DNA from: DYQY01 sp964643725
GTDB lineage: Bacteria; Margulisbacteria; Riflemargulisbacteria; GWF2-35-9; DYQY01
Direction: 5' to 3'
NCBI GenBank assembly: GCA_964643725.1
Contig: CAZXTL010000005.1
Location: forward strand, 1 to 64,000
DNA length: 64,000 nt
Under the pieces are notes generated by a model. That model had not been told where the DNA came from. It ran no database searches and worked only from the letters and a program-made list of their open reading frames with translations. Both the position numbers and the translations under genes were made by a program. Positions 26,172 through 34,483 of this stretch are shown one piece after another (positions within the stretch are counted from its first letter, which is position 1; each line of letters opens with the position of its first letter).

Positions 26172-26807
26172 ATGTTAAACAAACTAATTGCTATGGATGC
26201 TGACCTTCCTACAAGGAAACAAGAGCAACTTATCATCATGAAAACAGCCATTGCGGGGGGAAAAGATATTATATCAACGATGCAGGCTTGTGTTGAGGCT
26301 GGTGGAGAAGTCTATGAGTTAATGAGTCTGGTTATCCAAACGATGAACCCTGTTTCTTTTGCTATGCAAGGAGTGATTGAGGCTAAGGGAAACATATCAG
26401 AGGCTATCAGGTGTATTGTAGAGAAAAATGGTGATATTTTAGATGCAATGAGGGGCGTTGTGTCCGCAAAGGGAGATGTTTGTATAGCAATGAAGTTAGT
26501 GGTGGAATTTTATAACAAAAAAGCTCAGGAGAGCTTAAACGGTCAAGATGCAGATAGAACTTCTTCAAAAGCTGTGATGTCAGTGGCTGAAGCAATGAAA
26601 GGCATTAAGGGTGGCAATGTTTATGAAGCCATGCGAGGTGTAATGCTTGCTAACGGCTCAGTATATGATGCTATGTTGGGGCTTACAACGGCGGGAGGAG
26701 CTGTTTCTGTTGCATTGCAATGTGTAATAGATAACGATGGAGATGTTAAAAAGGCGAAAAGCGGGATAGAGCATGGTGGAGGAATTGTTCCGGTTGGGAT
26801 GCAATAA
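26172..26807 (+). CDS. Protein built of 14-residue tandem repeats
   Basis: Most of this 211-residue protein (about 28-205) is a degenerate repeat of about 14 residues with pattern G-[DNS]-[VI]-x-x-A-M-x-x-[VI]-[VI]-x-[AK]. Examples are KGNISEAIRCIVEK, NGDILDAMRGVVSA, KGDVCIAMKLVVEF, GNVYEAMRGVMLA, NGSVYDAMLGLTTA and GGAVSVALQCVIDN. A non-repeat spacer of about 25 residues splits the array after about six units. Each unit probably forms one short helix and a Gly turn, stacking as a solenoid. No signal peptide is present. I do not recognise the family. AAGGAAAAACAAG precedes the ATG. Confidence 0.7.
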   Translation: MLNKLIAMDADLPTRKQEQLIIMKTAIAGGKDIISTMQACVEAGGEVYELMSLVIQTMNPVSFAMQGVIEAKGNISEAIRCIVEKNGDILDAMRGVVSAKGDVCIAMKLVVEFYNKKAQESLNGQDADRTSSKAVMSVAEAMKGIKGGNVYEAMRGVMLANGSVYDAMLGLTTAGGAVSVALQCVIDNDGDVKKAKSGIEHGGGIVPVGMQ

Positions 26808-26878
26808 CAGAAACAACGCACACAGGTGATTTGTAACAATAGTAGATAAACCATAAAAACAGGAAGTAGGAGAGAAAA

Positions 26879-27448
26879 ATGTTAAGGAAAATAGTAGGGA
26901 TAGTAAACTCAAAACCAATAGTTATGTCTGATAACAAGACAAATCCTGTTGTAATTCAGTGGCAAGCGATGATAGCAGAAGCAAGCGTCCTTGAAGATAT
27001 TTTTAAAGATATATTGCTTGTTAGGTCTAGCTCTTCAGATAAAGGTATATATGATATTGAAAAGGTATTAAAAGCTTTATTTCCTAAAGCAAATATATCA
27101 ATATCAGCTCCACTAGAAGATTTGCAGGAAGTTTCAACAGCGTATAACTTATGTCTAGTTGGAATGGCAACAAGCTCTGAAACAGTACCCTATCAGCAAA
27201 GGATAGAGATTCTAGAACAAATAGCACCTAATTTGTTTACAATGACTTACTTTTTGGGTAGTCGAGGCCCTTTATATGATAAGCTTCAAGAGCTAGTAAA
27301 CCAGAAAATAGTCGCAAGCCACTTAATAATTAGCATGACAATGATTAATAGAGACTCAAACGCTAATATCTGCGAGGATAAAGTAGCACTTGCAATAGCT
27401 GATGCCATTATGGGTGGCATACGACCACATCTTGTGACTGGAGACTAG
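26879..27448 (+). CDS. Protein of unknown function
   Basis: This 189-residue, mostly helical protein has no signal peptide or clear motif. Hydrophobic stretches are moderate (YNLCLVGMATSSE, ASHLIISMTMINRD) and do not look like membrane helices. The ribosome-binding site AGGAGAGAAAAATG is identical to that of the flavin reductase gene at 32195, which supports the ATG at 26879. It lies 71 bases after the repeat protein and 71 bases before lepA. It could be co-transcribed with the repeat protein. No function can be given. Confidence 0.6.
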   Translation: MLRKIVGIVNSKPIVMSDNKTNPVVIQWQAMIAEASVLEDIFKDILLVRSSSSDKGIYDIEKVLKALFPKANISISAPLEDLQEVSTAYNLCLVGMATSSETVPYQQRIEILEQIAPNLFTMTYFLGSRGPLYDKLQELVNQKIVASHLIISMTMINRDSNANICEDKVALAIADAIMGGIRPHLVTGD

Positions 27449-27519
27449 GTAACCATTAATAAGTGCTGTTAGTCTTTTTTGTTTTTACAAAAGCAAGGTA
27501 GTACTCTAAAATTAGGCCT

Positions 27520-29319
27520 ATGGATCAAAAACATATTCGAAACTTTTCTATTATTGCTCATATAGATCATGGAAAATCTACCTTAGCCGATAGGCTATTG
27601 GAGGTTACAGGAACCATAGATAAACGTGATATGAAAAAACAAATCCTTGATACGATGGAGCTTGAGCAAGAGAGAGGCATCACAATAAAGCTTCAGCCAG
27701 CCAGAATGATGTATAAGGCAAAAGATGGAGAGCAGTATATGCTTAATCTAATTGATACTCCTGGGCATGTTGATTTCACTTACGAAGTTTCCAGAAGCCT
27801 AGCCGCTTGCGAGGGAGCGCTTTTAGTAGTTGATGCAACGCAGGGGATTGAGGCACAGACACTTGCCAATATATATTTGGCTATTGAGAATGACTTAACA
27901 ATTATACCGGTAATTAACAAAATAGATCTACCAGCAGCCGAGCCTGAAAAAGTTATGAAAGAAGTAGAGACTATTTTAGGGCCATCTGACTATATACCAG
28001 TTAGCGCAAAAACAGGTGAGGGTATATTTAATGTTTTAGAGGCAATAGTTAACTTTGTTCCACACCCAAAAGGTGATGAAAAGAGACCATTAAAAGCATT
28101 GGTTTTTGATTCTTATTTTGATAGCTATAGGGGCGTAGAAGTAATGATAAGGGTTGTAGACGGAAGTATACGAGCTGGGGATAAGATAAAGTTTATGCAA
28201 ACAAATTCTGAATATGAAATAACAGAAATAGGGTACTTGAAACCTAATCAAATTAAAACAGGATTCTTAAATACAGGAGAAGTCGGCTATTTGATAGGTA
28301 ACATAAAAAATATTGAAAACGTTAAGATTGGAGACACGGTTACCTTGTCTGGGGATGAAGCTGATGAGGCTTTGCCTGGATATAAGGTTCCGCAGTCCAT
28401 GGTTTTTTGCGGACTGTATCCTGCTAGTTGTGATGACTATGAAGACTTAAGGGAAGCACTTCAAAAGCTTAAGTTAAATGATTCTTCGTTAAGGTTTGAG
28501 CCAGAAACATCTAAGGCCTTAGGTTTTGGCTTCAGGTGTGGTTTTTTGGGGTTACTTCATATGGAAATTATCAAGGAAAGAATAGAACGAGAATTCAACA
28601 TCGACATGATAGCTACCTCACCAGGGGTTGTATATAACTTAACCTTAACTAATGGAGAGAAGATAGTTATTGATAATCCTGCTAATTATCCCGATAGAGG
28701 TATAGTTGTTTCAATAGAAGAGCCAATAGCAAAGGCTAATATTATTTTGCCAAACGAATTTGTTGGCGCCATTATGGATCTTTGTAACAAAAAAAGAGGT
28801 AAGCTAGATCATATGGAATATCTTACAGAAGAGAGGATAATGCTACATTATAGACTACCACTGAATGAGATAGTGGTTGATTTTTTTGGTCAATTAAAGT
28901 CACTTAGTAAAGGTTATGCATCTCTTGATTATGAGCTGGCTAGCTATGAAGAGGCAGATCTTGTTAAGGTAGATATTCTTTTGAAGAGCGATCTTGTAGA
29001 TGCGTTTTCTTTTATTTGTCACAAGGATCATGCATATTATAGAGGCAGGGCTATAGTAAAGAAACTAAGAGAGCTAATACCTAGACAGATGTTTGAGATA
29101 CCAGTTCAAGCATCAATAGGAAGTAAAATTATTTCTCGTGAGACTATTAAAGCGCTTAGAAAGAACGTTCTTGCTAAGTGTTACGGTGGAGATATTTCTA
29201 GAAAGAGAAAGCTTCTTGAAAAACAAAAAGAAGGTAAAAAAAGAATGAAGAGTGTGGGAAGCGTAGATATTCCCGATGAAGCATTTATGTCGATTTTGAG
29301 CATAGAAGACGAAAAATAA
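27520..29319 (+). CDS. lepA: Elongation factor 4 (LepA)
   Basis: This 599-residue ribosomal GTPase can back-translocate stalled ribosomes. G1 is AHIDHGKSTLADRLLE, G2 the ERGITIK region, G3 DTPGHVDFTYEVSRSLAACEGALLVVDA, G4 NKIDLP. The LepA-specific C-terminal domain is present (FFGQLKSLSKGYASLDYE, IPRQMFEIPVQASIG, VLAKCYGGDISRKRKLLEKQKEGKKRMK). hemW starts right after its stop codon. Confidence 0.98.
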   Translation: MDQKHIRNFSIIAHIDHGKSTLADRLLEVTGTIDKRDMKKQILDTMELEQERGITIKLQPARMMYKAKDGEQYMLNLIDTPGHVDFTYEVSRSLAACEGALLVVDATQGIEAQTLANIYLAIENDLTIIPVINKIDLPAAEPEKVMKEVETILGPSDYIPVSAKTGEGIFNVLEAIVNFVPHPKGDEKRPLKALVFDSYFDSYRGVEVMIRVVDGSIRAGDKIKFMQTNSEYEITEIGYLKPNQIKTGFLNTGEVGYLIGNIKNIENVKIGDTVTLSGDEADEALPGYKVPQSMVFCGLYPASCDDYEDLREALQKLKLNDSSLRFEPETSKALGFGFRCGFLGLLHMEIIKERIEREFNIDMIATSPGVVYNLTLTNGEKIVIDNPANYPDRGIVVSIEEPIAKANIILPNEFVGAIMDLCNKKRGKLDHMEYLTEERIMLHYRLPLNEIVVDFFGQLKSLSKGYASLDYELASYEEADLVKVDILLKSDLVDAFSFICHKDHAYYRGRAIVKKLRELIPRQMFEIPVQASIGSKIISRETIKALRKNVLAKCYGGDISRKRKLLEKQKEGKKRMKSVGSVDIPDEAFMSILSIEDEK

Positions 29320-30363
29320 ATGGTTTCCCATCTTTACATCCACATACCATATTGCACAACCAAGTGTGATTATTGTGATTTCTACTCAGAATATCCAAAA
29401 CAAAGCATAGAAGATGAGTATATAAGTGCCGTTATTTCCGAGTTAAAGCAGCGTTATACTGGAGAGCCGATTAGCACTGTTTTTTTTGGAGGAGGAACAC
29501 CAAGTTTGCTTAGCGGTGAACAGTTAAAACGTATCTTAAGCAATATTAATTTAGTAAAAAACAATGAAGTAACAATTGAGTGTAATCCAGAAACAATAAC
29601 ATTAGAAAAGCTTAGAGACTATAAGGAAGTAGGTGTAAACAGAATTAGCATAGGCATTCAGTCTTTTGATGAAGAAAAGTTGAAGCTGATAGGAAGAAAC
29701 AGAACAGTAAACGTGATGCACAAAACAGAACAAGCGTTACATGTGTTTGATAACGTTGGAATAGACCTTATGTATGCGTTACCAAAACAAAAAATAGAAG
29801 ATATAGCAAAAGAGATTAGTCACATTTTGCCAGAAGTAAAGCATGTGTCTTATTATGCTCTTACGCTTGAAGAAGGAACGCCACTTTTTAATAAAAGGGA
29901 GGGTGTGCATCCAATAAATGATGATTTACAGGCAGACCTAACAGAAGAAGTGGTTAGGGAATTGGCAGTACAAGATTTTGTGAGGTATGAGATATCTAAT
30001 TTTGCGAAAGATGGTTATGAATGTCAGCATAACATGGCTTATTGGATGTACCAAGATTACTTAGGTATAGGAGCAGGAGCAGTCTCAACAATTCAAGGAG
30101 TTAGAACAGAAAACGTTAAAGATATTAAGAAGTATACTATAGGTGACAGGAAGGTTAATGAGTATAAATTAACTGCTGATGAACAAGCTAACGAGAAAAT
30201 GATGATGCAATTAAGAACAACCAAAGGTATGCGTCTAGAGGAAAGATTTTTGAAGTATATAGAAAAATATCCAAACCTTCTTAATATTAAAGAAGGCCGG
30301 ATGTTTTTTACTAACAAAGGGTTTTTAGTTCACGATACAGTCGTTAGTGAGCTAATGTTATAA
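29320..30363 (+). CDS. hemW: HemW radical SAM heme chaperone
   Basis: This 347-residue protein has the radical SAM motif CTTKCDYCDF (CxxxCxxC) near residues 12-21, TVFFGGGTPSLLSGEQL near 47-63, VNRISIGIQSFDE, and the C-terminal HemN-type domain (YEISNFAKDGYECQHNMAYW, YLGIGAGAVSTIQG). It is shorter than HemN and lacks its N-terminal extension, which points to HemW, a heme chaperone, not a coproporphyrinogen dehydrogenase. The ATG follows the lepA stop directly. lepA-hemW adjacency is common. Confidence 0.93.
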   Translation: MVSHLYIHIPYCTTKCDYCDFYSEYPKQSIEDEYISAVISELKQRYTGEPISTVFFGGGTPSLLSGEQLKRILSNINLVKNNEVTIECNPETITLEKLRDYKEVGVNRISIGIQSFDEEKLKLIGRNRTVNVMHKTEQALHVFDNVGIDLMYALPKQKIEDIAKEISHILPEVKHVSYYALTLEEGTPLFNKREGVHPINDDLQADLTEEVVRELAVQDFVRYEISNFAKDGYECQHNMAYWMYQDYLGIGAGAVSTIQGVRTENVKDIKKYTIGDRKVNEYKLTADEQANEKMMMQLRTTKGMRLEERFLKYIEKYPNLLNIKEGRMFFTNKGFLVHDTVVSELML

Positions 30364-30768
30364 GCTGTTTAGGTTAAGTGCAACAGTTGTGTTGTCTGCA
30401 GCATATAAACTTAATGTATAGTCTACGCCATCTGTTGATTCATAGATGATTTTTCCTTTAGCATCTGAATCAGAATATGCTTTTTTTGTATAGGGATTCA
30501 TTGGGCTTGTTTTGATTAATTCTTCTCCTTTAAGTAGATCAAATAGTTCTTTCGCCGCAAGACTTCCTGAAGGATAGATATTGTTTTCCAGGAAATAGTT
30601 TTCGATACAGGATTGGTATGTCCTAAGGTTAACCTCAGCACTCATTTGGTTGCTTTTAGTTTGAATGTTCCTGATGTTTGGGATTACAAAAGAACTCAAT
30701 ACGACCATTAACGATAAAGCAATTAATAACTCAAACAAACTAAACCCTTCTCTTTTTTTTACCTTCAC
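30358..30768 (-). CDS. Type IV prepilin-like protein
   Basis: This 136-residue protein starts (GTG, behind GGAGGTG) with MKVKKREG followed by FSLFELLIALSLMVVLSSFV. This is a class III signal with cleavage after Gly8, Phe at +1 and Glu at +5, then the hydrophobic N-terminal helix. The C-terminal globular part is small (NYFLENNIYPSGSLAAKELF, DYTLSLYAADNTTVALNLNSL), as in pseudopilins and minor pilins. No other pilus or type II secretion gene is adjacent, so its machine is elsewhere. Its 3' end overlaps hemW by 6 bases, tail to tail. Confidence 0.85.
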   Translation of the reverse strand: MKVKKREGFSLFELLIALSLMVVLSSFVIPNIRNIQTKSNQMSAEVNLRTYQSCIENYFLENNIYPSGSLAAKELFDLLKGEELIKTSPMNPYTKKAYSDSDAKGKIIYESTDGVDYTLSLYAADNTTVALNLNSL

Positions 30769-30802
30769 AGTAACACCTCCAAATATATTTGATACGTTAA
30801 CA

Positions 30803-30831
30803 ATAATACAACAATACGCTTATTACGTCAA
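30803..30831 (-). promoter_or_regulatory. Predicted promoter of the prepilin gene
   Basis: On the minus strand TTGACG and TATTAT are separated by 17 bases, about 35 bases upstream of the GTG start. This is one of the best sigma-70 matches in the window, which suggests the pilin is well expressed. Confidence 0.7.
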
Positions 30832-31027
30832 CACCTGTCTGCTATCTTTTGTTGCCGTAATGGTTGGCAGAGCAATAACTTAGTTTAATACTGTAGTTGC
30901 TATCAAATAGTTATATCAATATAATAGACAATATGGATCAGAGGCGTCTTTCTTATCTTATGGTTTCTGCTTTTGTGGTTACATTTTTTTATACCATAAA
31001 ATTATTGATAGAAACAGTAATAGCTTA

Positions 31028-32173
31028 ATGAGTCATCAACCAACAAATAGCCTACGGTTGCGATATATAGTAATAATTTTATTTGTTTTTTCAACAGCAT
31101 TTACTAGATATGGAAGTTTAGCAGTTAATGATTTAGAGCAGAGCCGGGGCGGCACTTTTTCCATGATATCTAATGAAGGTCAAAATGTGCTGAACATGAA
31201 TATTGATAGGGATTTCACGTTTAAAGAGGTTAGTGCACGTGCAGGAGTAAATATTGTTTTTCCGGAAAACAAAAGACCACCAGGCTTATCATTAATAGAA
31301 ATTAAATATGTACAGTATGATAACGGTCTTTGGGGTATGAGGTTTGGTCAACTTTCACAGGAATCGTACGGGTATGGACTTGTTATGGATGGCTATAACT
31401 CATCACCAGCTTCAACCTATTTTAATATGAGTAGAGCAGGTTTTAAGGGTTATTCTAAATCATTTTTCCCGTTAGGGATTTATGGTATGTATGCAGGAAC
31501 TGGGGTGGTTGGAGCAAGATTAACGTATGACTTGCTGAAAGTTCCTGGTTTAGAAACTCCTGTTGTCGCGGGAGTTACATATGTGGCTGATTGTGATGGT
31601 ATTTTAAATTCAAATGGCACTCTAATTAATAAGGGTGCATATGGGTATAGTGCGGATGTTGGGTTTAAACTTGTTAAGCCGTGGATGGATGCGTATATGG
31701 AGTACGGAACCTTATCAAACAGGTCCAATGCTCTTACTATTGGAACAAAAATAGATGGTGGGAATGTATTCGACTTCAGAGTGGAGTATCGTATATTGGG
31801 AGAAAACTTTATGCCTAATATCTTTAATGCAAGTTATGAGATGGCCCCAATGGATATAACTTCAGCATTTCCAGCTACTAATGGTTATTTTTTAGGTGCA
31901 GCTGTTAGGCTTATGCCATTAGGTATTGTTAGTGTTGGTTATGAGAAGTATAGTAACAGAGAGCCACTTTTAAGAGGGGCAGTGGCTTTTAATGAAATCA
32001 AAGGGATGTCTGGTGTTGTGTCATATGAACAAACACTTTTACCAGCAGTTCCATATAAGATTACTGGTGTTTTTATTTATCCACTGAATGCTATAACTAG
32101 CCTAGTGACGTATTATGAACAAATTGGCAAAAACGAGGCTTCGTATACGTTAGCGTATAAACTAAGGTTCTAA
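31028..32173 (+). CDS. Predicted outer-membrane beta-barrel protein
   Basis: This 381-residue protein has an N-terminal signal (RLRYIVIILFVFSTAFTRYGSLA). The mature part is rich in Gly and aromatic residues in alternating strands (YDNGLWGMRFGQLSQESYGYGLVM, YGYSADVGFKLVKPWMDAYMEYG) and ends YTLAYKLRF, the C-terminal Phe typical of BAM-inserted barrels. I do not recognise the family. The size would suit about 14-18 strands. No good ribosome-binding site precedes the ATG. The gene stands alone between the prepilin and a flavin reductase gene. It is the best evidence here for an outer membrane. Confidence 0.7.
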   Translation: MSHQPTNSLRLRYIVIILFVFSTAFTRYGSLAVNDLEQSRGGTFSMISNEGQNVLNMNIDRDFTFKEVSARAGVNIVFPENKRPPGLSLIEIKYVQYDNGLWGMRFGQLSQESYGYGLVMDGYNSSPASTYFNMSRAGFKGYSKSFFPLGIYGMYAGTGVVGARLTYDLLKVPGLETPVVAGVTYVADCDGILNSNGTLINKGAYGYSADVGFKLVKPWMDAYMEYGTLSNRSNALTIGTKIDGGNVFDFRVEYRILGENFMPNIFNASYEMAPMDITSAFPATNGYFLGAAVRLMPLGIVSVGYEKYSNREPLLRGAVAFNEIKGMSGVVSYEQTLLPAVPYKITGVFIYPLNAITSLVTYYEQIGKNEASYTLAYKLRF

Positions 32174-32194
32174 TAGAAGATTTAGGAGAGAAAA

Positions 32195-32800
32195 ATGTAT
32201 GATAAAAACAATAAATATGGAATGAAATTTAATAAACCTACCAAGAAAATACATTCTAAGCCTGCCAATTTGCTTTACCCGATTCCAGCAATCATTATAT
32301 CCTGTGGTATTGCGCCTAAAGATCATAATCTAATAACAGTTGCTTGGGCTGGCACGATTTGTAGTGACCCAGTAATGGTGTCTATATCTGTTCGACCATC
32401 CAGGTATTCGTATAAGATAATTAAAGAAACAGGAGAATTTGTCATTAATTTAACGGATAAGGAACTTTTGAAAGAAACTGATTTTTGTGGCGTCCGCTCC
32501 GGTAGAGATATCGATAAATGGTCGGTTTTAAAATTAAAAAAGTCAGCGTCACAAGTTGTGGGAACACCACAGATTGCAACAGCACCTATAAGTTTGGAAT
32601 GCAAAGTAAAACAAATTCTAACCTTAGGATCACATGATTGTTTTATTGCAGAAGTGGTGGGAGTATCTGTCAGAGAAGATTTAGTTAATAAAAGTGGGGG
32701 ATTTGATTTAGAAAGAGCTAACTTAATAGCGTTTAGTCATGGCTCGTATTATGCATTAGGTCAAAAATTAGGAAGCATAGGTTTTTCCGTTAAGAAGTAA
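32195..32800 (+). CDS. Flavin reductase-like FMN-binding protein (flavoredoxin type)
   Basis: This 201-residue split-barrel protein resembles flavoredoxin. Motifs are PIPAIIISCGIAPKDHNLITVAWAGTICSDPVMVSISVRPSRYSY near 30-75, FVINLTDKELLKETDFCG near 83-100 and HDCFIAEVVGVSV near 147-159. By family knowledge such proteins bind FMN and shuttle electrons or act as small reductases in anaerobes. The substrate cannot be inferred. A clear GGAG lies before the ATG. Confidence 0.83.
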   Translation: MYDKNNKYGMKFNKPTKKIHSKPANLLYPIPAIIISCGIAPKDHNLITVAWAGTICSDPVMVSISVRPSRYSYKIIKETGEFVINLTDKELLKETDFCGVRSGRDIDKWSVLKLKKSASQVVGTPQIATAPISLECKVKQILTLGSHDCFIAEVVGVSVREDLVNKSGGFDLERANLIAFSHGSYYALGQKLGSIGFSVKK

Positions 32801-32802
32801 TT

Positions 32803-33597
32803 TTAGGAATTTATTTTTTCCATTAGGGTTCTTCCAGAAGAAACGGCGTCTTTATTTATAAAGTGATAGTCTTTCTGATATTGAAGATTGTCTCGTTCTT
32901 TTTGAAATTCTTCTTGCATTTTTTTACATGCTTTAAGTTTAATAAACAGCAGATGTTCTTGGTTGTAATAATTAGGCTTCCCAAGCTTAGTCATCTGCGT
33001 GGCTAGTTGTTGCCTTATTTCATCCATAATTCTTACTTCTTTTTTAATTTTCTTAGGAGAACCACCAATAACATAAATCATTTCTTCGTTGTATTCGTTC
33101 TCTTCGAACAACAGCTCGTTCTCTTCCTGAGCACCTTTAAGTGCTTTTTTTTGCATTTTTTGTAGCTCAGGTGGAGTAACTCCTAGATTAGACAGAGTTT
33201 GTGATAAAAAGGCTGTTTTGAGTTCAGCGAATTTAGCTACCATAAAGTTGTGGGATTTAGACTGTAGATAGTTTTTGATATATTTATCTTTAAGTACTTC
33301 CATTTTTTCTTGTAGGTTGATTTTATAGCCCATCTTATGTGCAATAACTGTTGCACTTATAGACTGGTCTATTTGTCTGATACTGCTGAGTTTGACGTGG
33401 TCAGTGTCCATAAGAGGATCAATGGTTTTAGTTCCATCACGCTTATTCACAACATTCCATTTAATTTTTGACTCTGTTGAAGCTTTTATACTGTCTTTAG
33501 AGTGTGCTTCATTTGCCAAAGCTTGTTTGTAAGCGTCTAAATTATTAGCTTTTAGTTGTCTACTTAAGTCGATACCGTTAATCTTTTGGATGACCAT
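32803..33597 (-). CDS. Helical protein of unknown function
   Basis: This 264-residue protein is Lys-rich, largely helical and lacks a signal peptide. The C-terminal half has coiled-coil character (KLKACKKMQEEFQKERDNLQ). No family is recognised. It lies 4 bases after the 112-residue gene at 33602, so the two form a small operon. The lack of a signal and the charged helices would allow a cytoplasmic or a non-Sec-exported protein. Neither can be shown. Confidence 0.55.
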   Translation of the reverse strand: MVIQKINGIDLSRQLKANNLDAYKQALANEAHSKDSIKASTESKIKWNVVNKRDGTKTIDPLMDTDHVKLSSIRQIDQSISATVIAHKMGYKINLQEKMEVLKDKYIKNYLQSKSHNFMVAKFAELKTAFLSQTLSNLGVTPPELQKMQKKALKGAQEENELLFEENEYNEEMIYVIGGSPKKIKKEVRIMDEIRQQLATQMTKLGKPNYYNQEHLLFIKLKACKKMQEEFQKERDNLQYQKDYHFINKDAVSSGRTLMEKINS

Positions 33598-33601
33598 TTT
33601 A

Positions 33602-33940
33602 TTAGGCTATCAGCTTTGATACTTCTTTCTCAATTTCTTTAAGAAAGTCAAAACTAGAAACTAGTGTTCTGCTTAAATCTTTTAATTCATTTAGTTTAGT
33701 GTTTATAAAAAACAGAGAGCCAGGATCGTTTTTGTTTTCAATAAGCTGACCATCTATAGTCATGGATTCTACTTTTGGGTCTGCTAAATTTAAGGTGATT
33801 TTATTAATAGTACCTTCTAGTGTTTTCATAAAGGTTTTTCTATCGCCAAGATAATACTTTTCGTTACGGTTAGTAATTAGTAGAGATTGTTTAGAGTCGT
33901 TGCTTTTAAAAATATCATTACCACTTATAAATCCTGACAT
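33602..33940 (-). CDS. Small protein of unknown function
   Basis: This 112-residue soluble protein has a probable beta-rich N-terminus (SLLITNRNEKYYLGD, INKITLNLADPKVESMTIDG) and a C-terminal helix (KLNELKDLSRTLVSSFDFLKEIEKEVSKLIA). No recognised motif. It is first in a two-gene operon with the helical protein downstream, separated by 4 bases. A paired, interacting product is a reasonable but unproven guess. Confidence 0.55.
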   Translation of the reverse strand: MSGFISGNDIFKSNDSKQSLLITNRNEKYYLGDRKTFMKTLEGTINKITLNLADPKVESMTIDGQLIENKNDPGSLFFINTKLNELKDLSRTLVSSFDFLKEIEKEVSKLIA

Positions 33941-34034
33941 ATTTTACCCCCCGCCGAATATCTTTTACGTTTACTTAGACACGTATAATATCGACAAAGT
34001 TTCACCTATTTATTCATGGTAAATTCTTGATGTA

Positions 34035-34481
34035 TTAATTTAGTTGACGAATAGCCTCGTAAAGCACTATCCCGACTGCTGTTGCGAGATTAATGCTTCT
34101 TACTTTATCGTTGAACATTGGAATGGTTATAGCGGTTTTAGTCTCAAAAACCAAGCTTTCCGGAAGCCCCCTTGATTCAGGACCAAAGACCAGAAAATCA
34201 TTGTTTTGATAAGCAATATTTGTATAGCTTTGAGTTGCTTTTGTTGAGAGGTAATAAAAATTACTTTGCGGGAACTGTTTATAAAGGTCATCTAAACTTT
34301 CTATTAGTTGATAGTCAACGTGTTCCCAATAATCAAGACCAGCGCGTTTTAGGTGTTTATCTTCTAAAGAAAAACCCAGTGGAGTTTTAAGGTAAAGCTT
34401 GGTGTTAGTTGCAAGACATAATCTAGCTATATTTCCGGTATTAGGTGGGATTTCTGGTTCATAAAGGACAATGCTTACCAT
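34035..34481 (-). CDS. trmL: tRNA (cytidine/uridine-34-2'-O)-methyltransferase TrmL
   Basis: This 148-residue minimal SPOUT methyltransferase modifies the wobble ribose of some tRNA-Leu. Motifs are VLYEPEIPPNTGNIARLCLATNTKLYL at the N-terminus, LKRAGLDYWEH near 45-55, FLVFGPESRGLPESL near 91-105 and SINLATAVGIVLYEA in the knot. Its ATG begins 3 bases after the dusB stop, so it is coupled to dusB. Confidence 0.93.
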   Translation of the reverse strand: MVSIVLYEPEIPPNTGNIARLCLATNTKLYLKTPLGFSLEDKHLKRAGLDYWEHVDYQLIESLDDLYKQFPQSNFYYLSTKATQSYTNIAYQNNDFLVFGPESRGLPESLVFETKTAITIPMFNDKVRSINLATAVGIVLYEAIRQLN

Positions 34482-34483
34482 GG

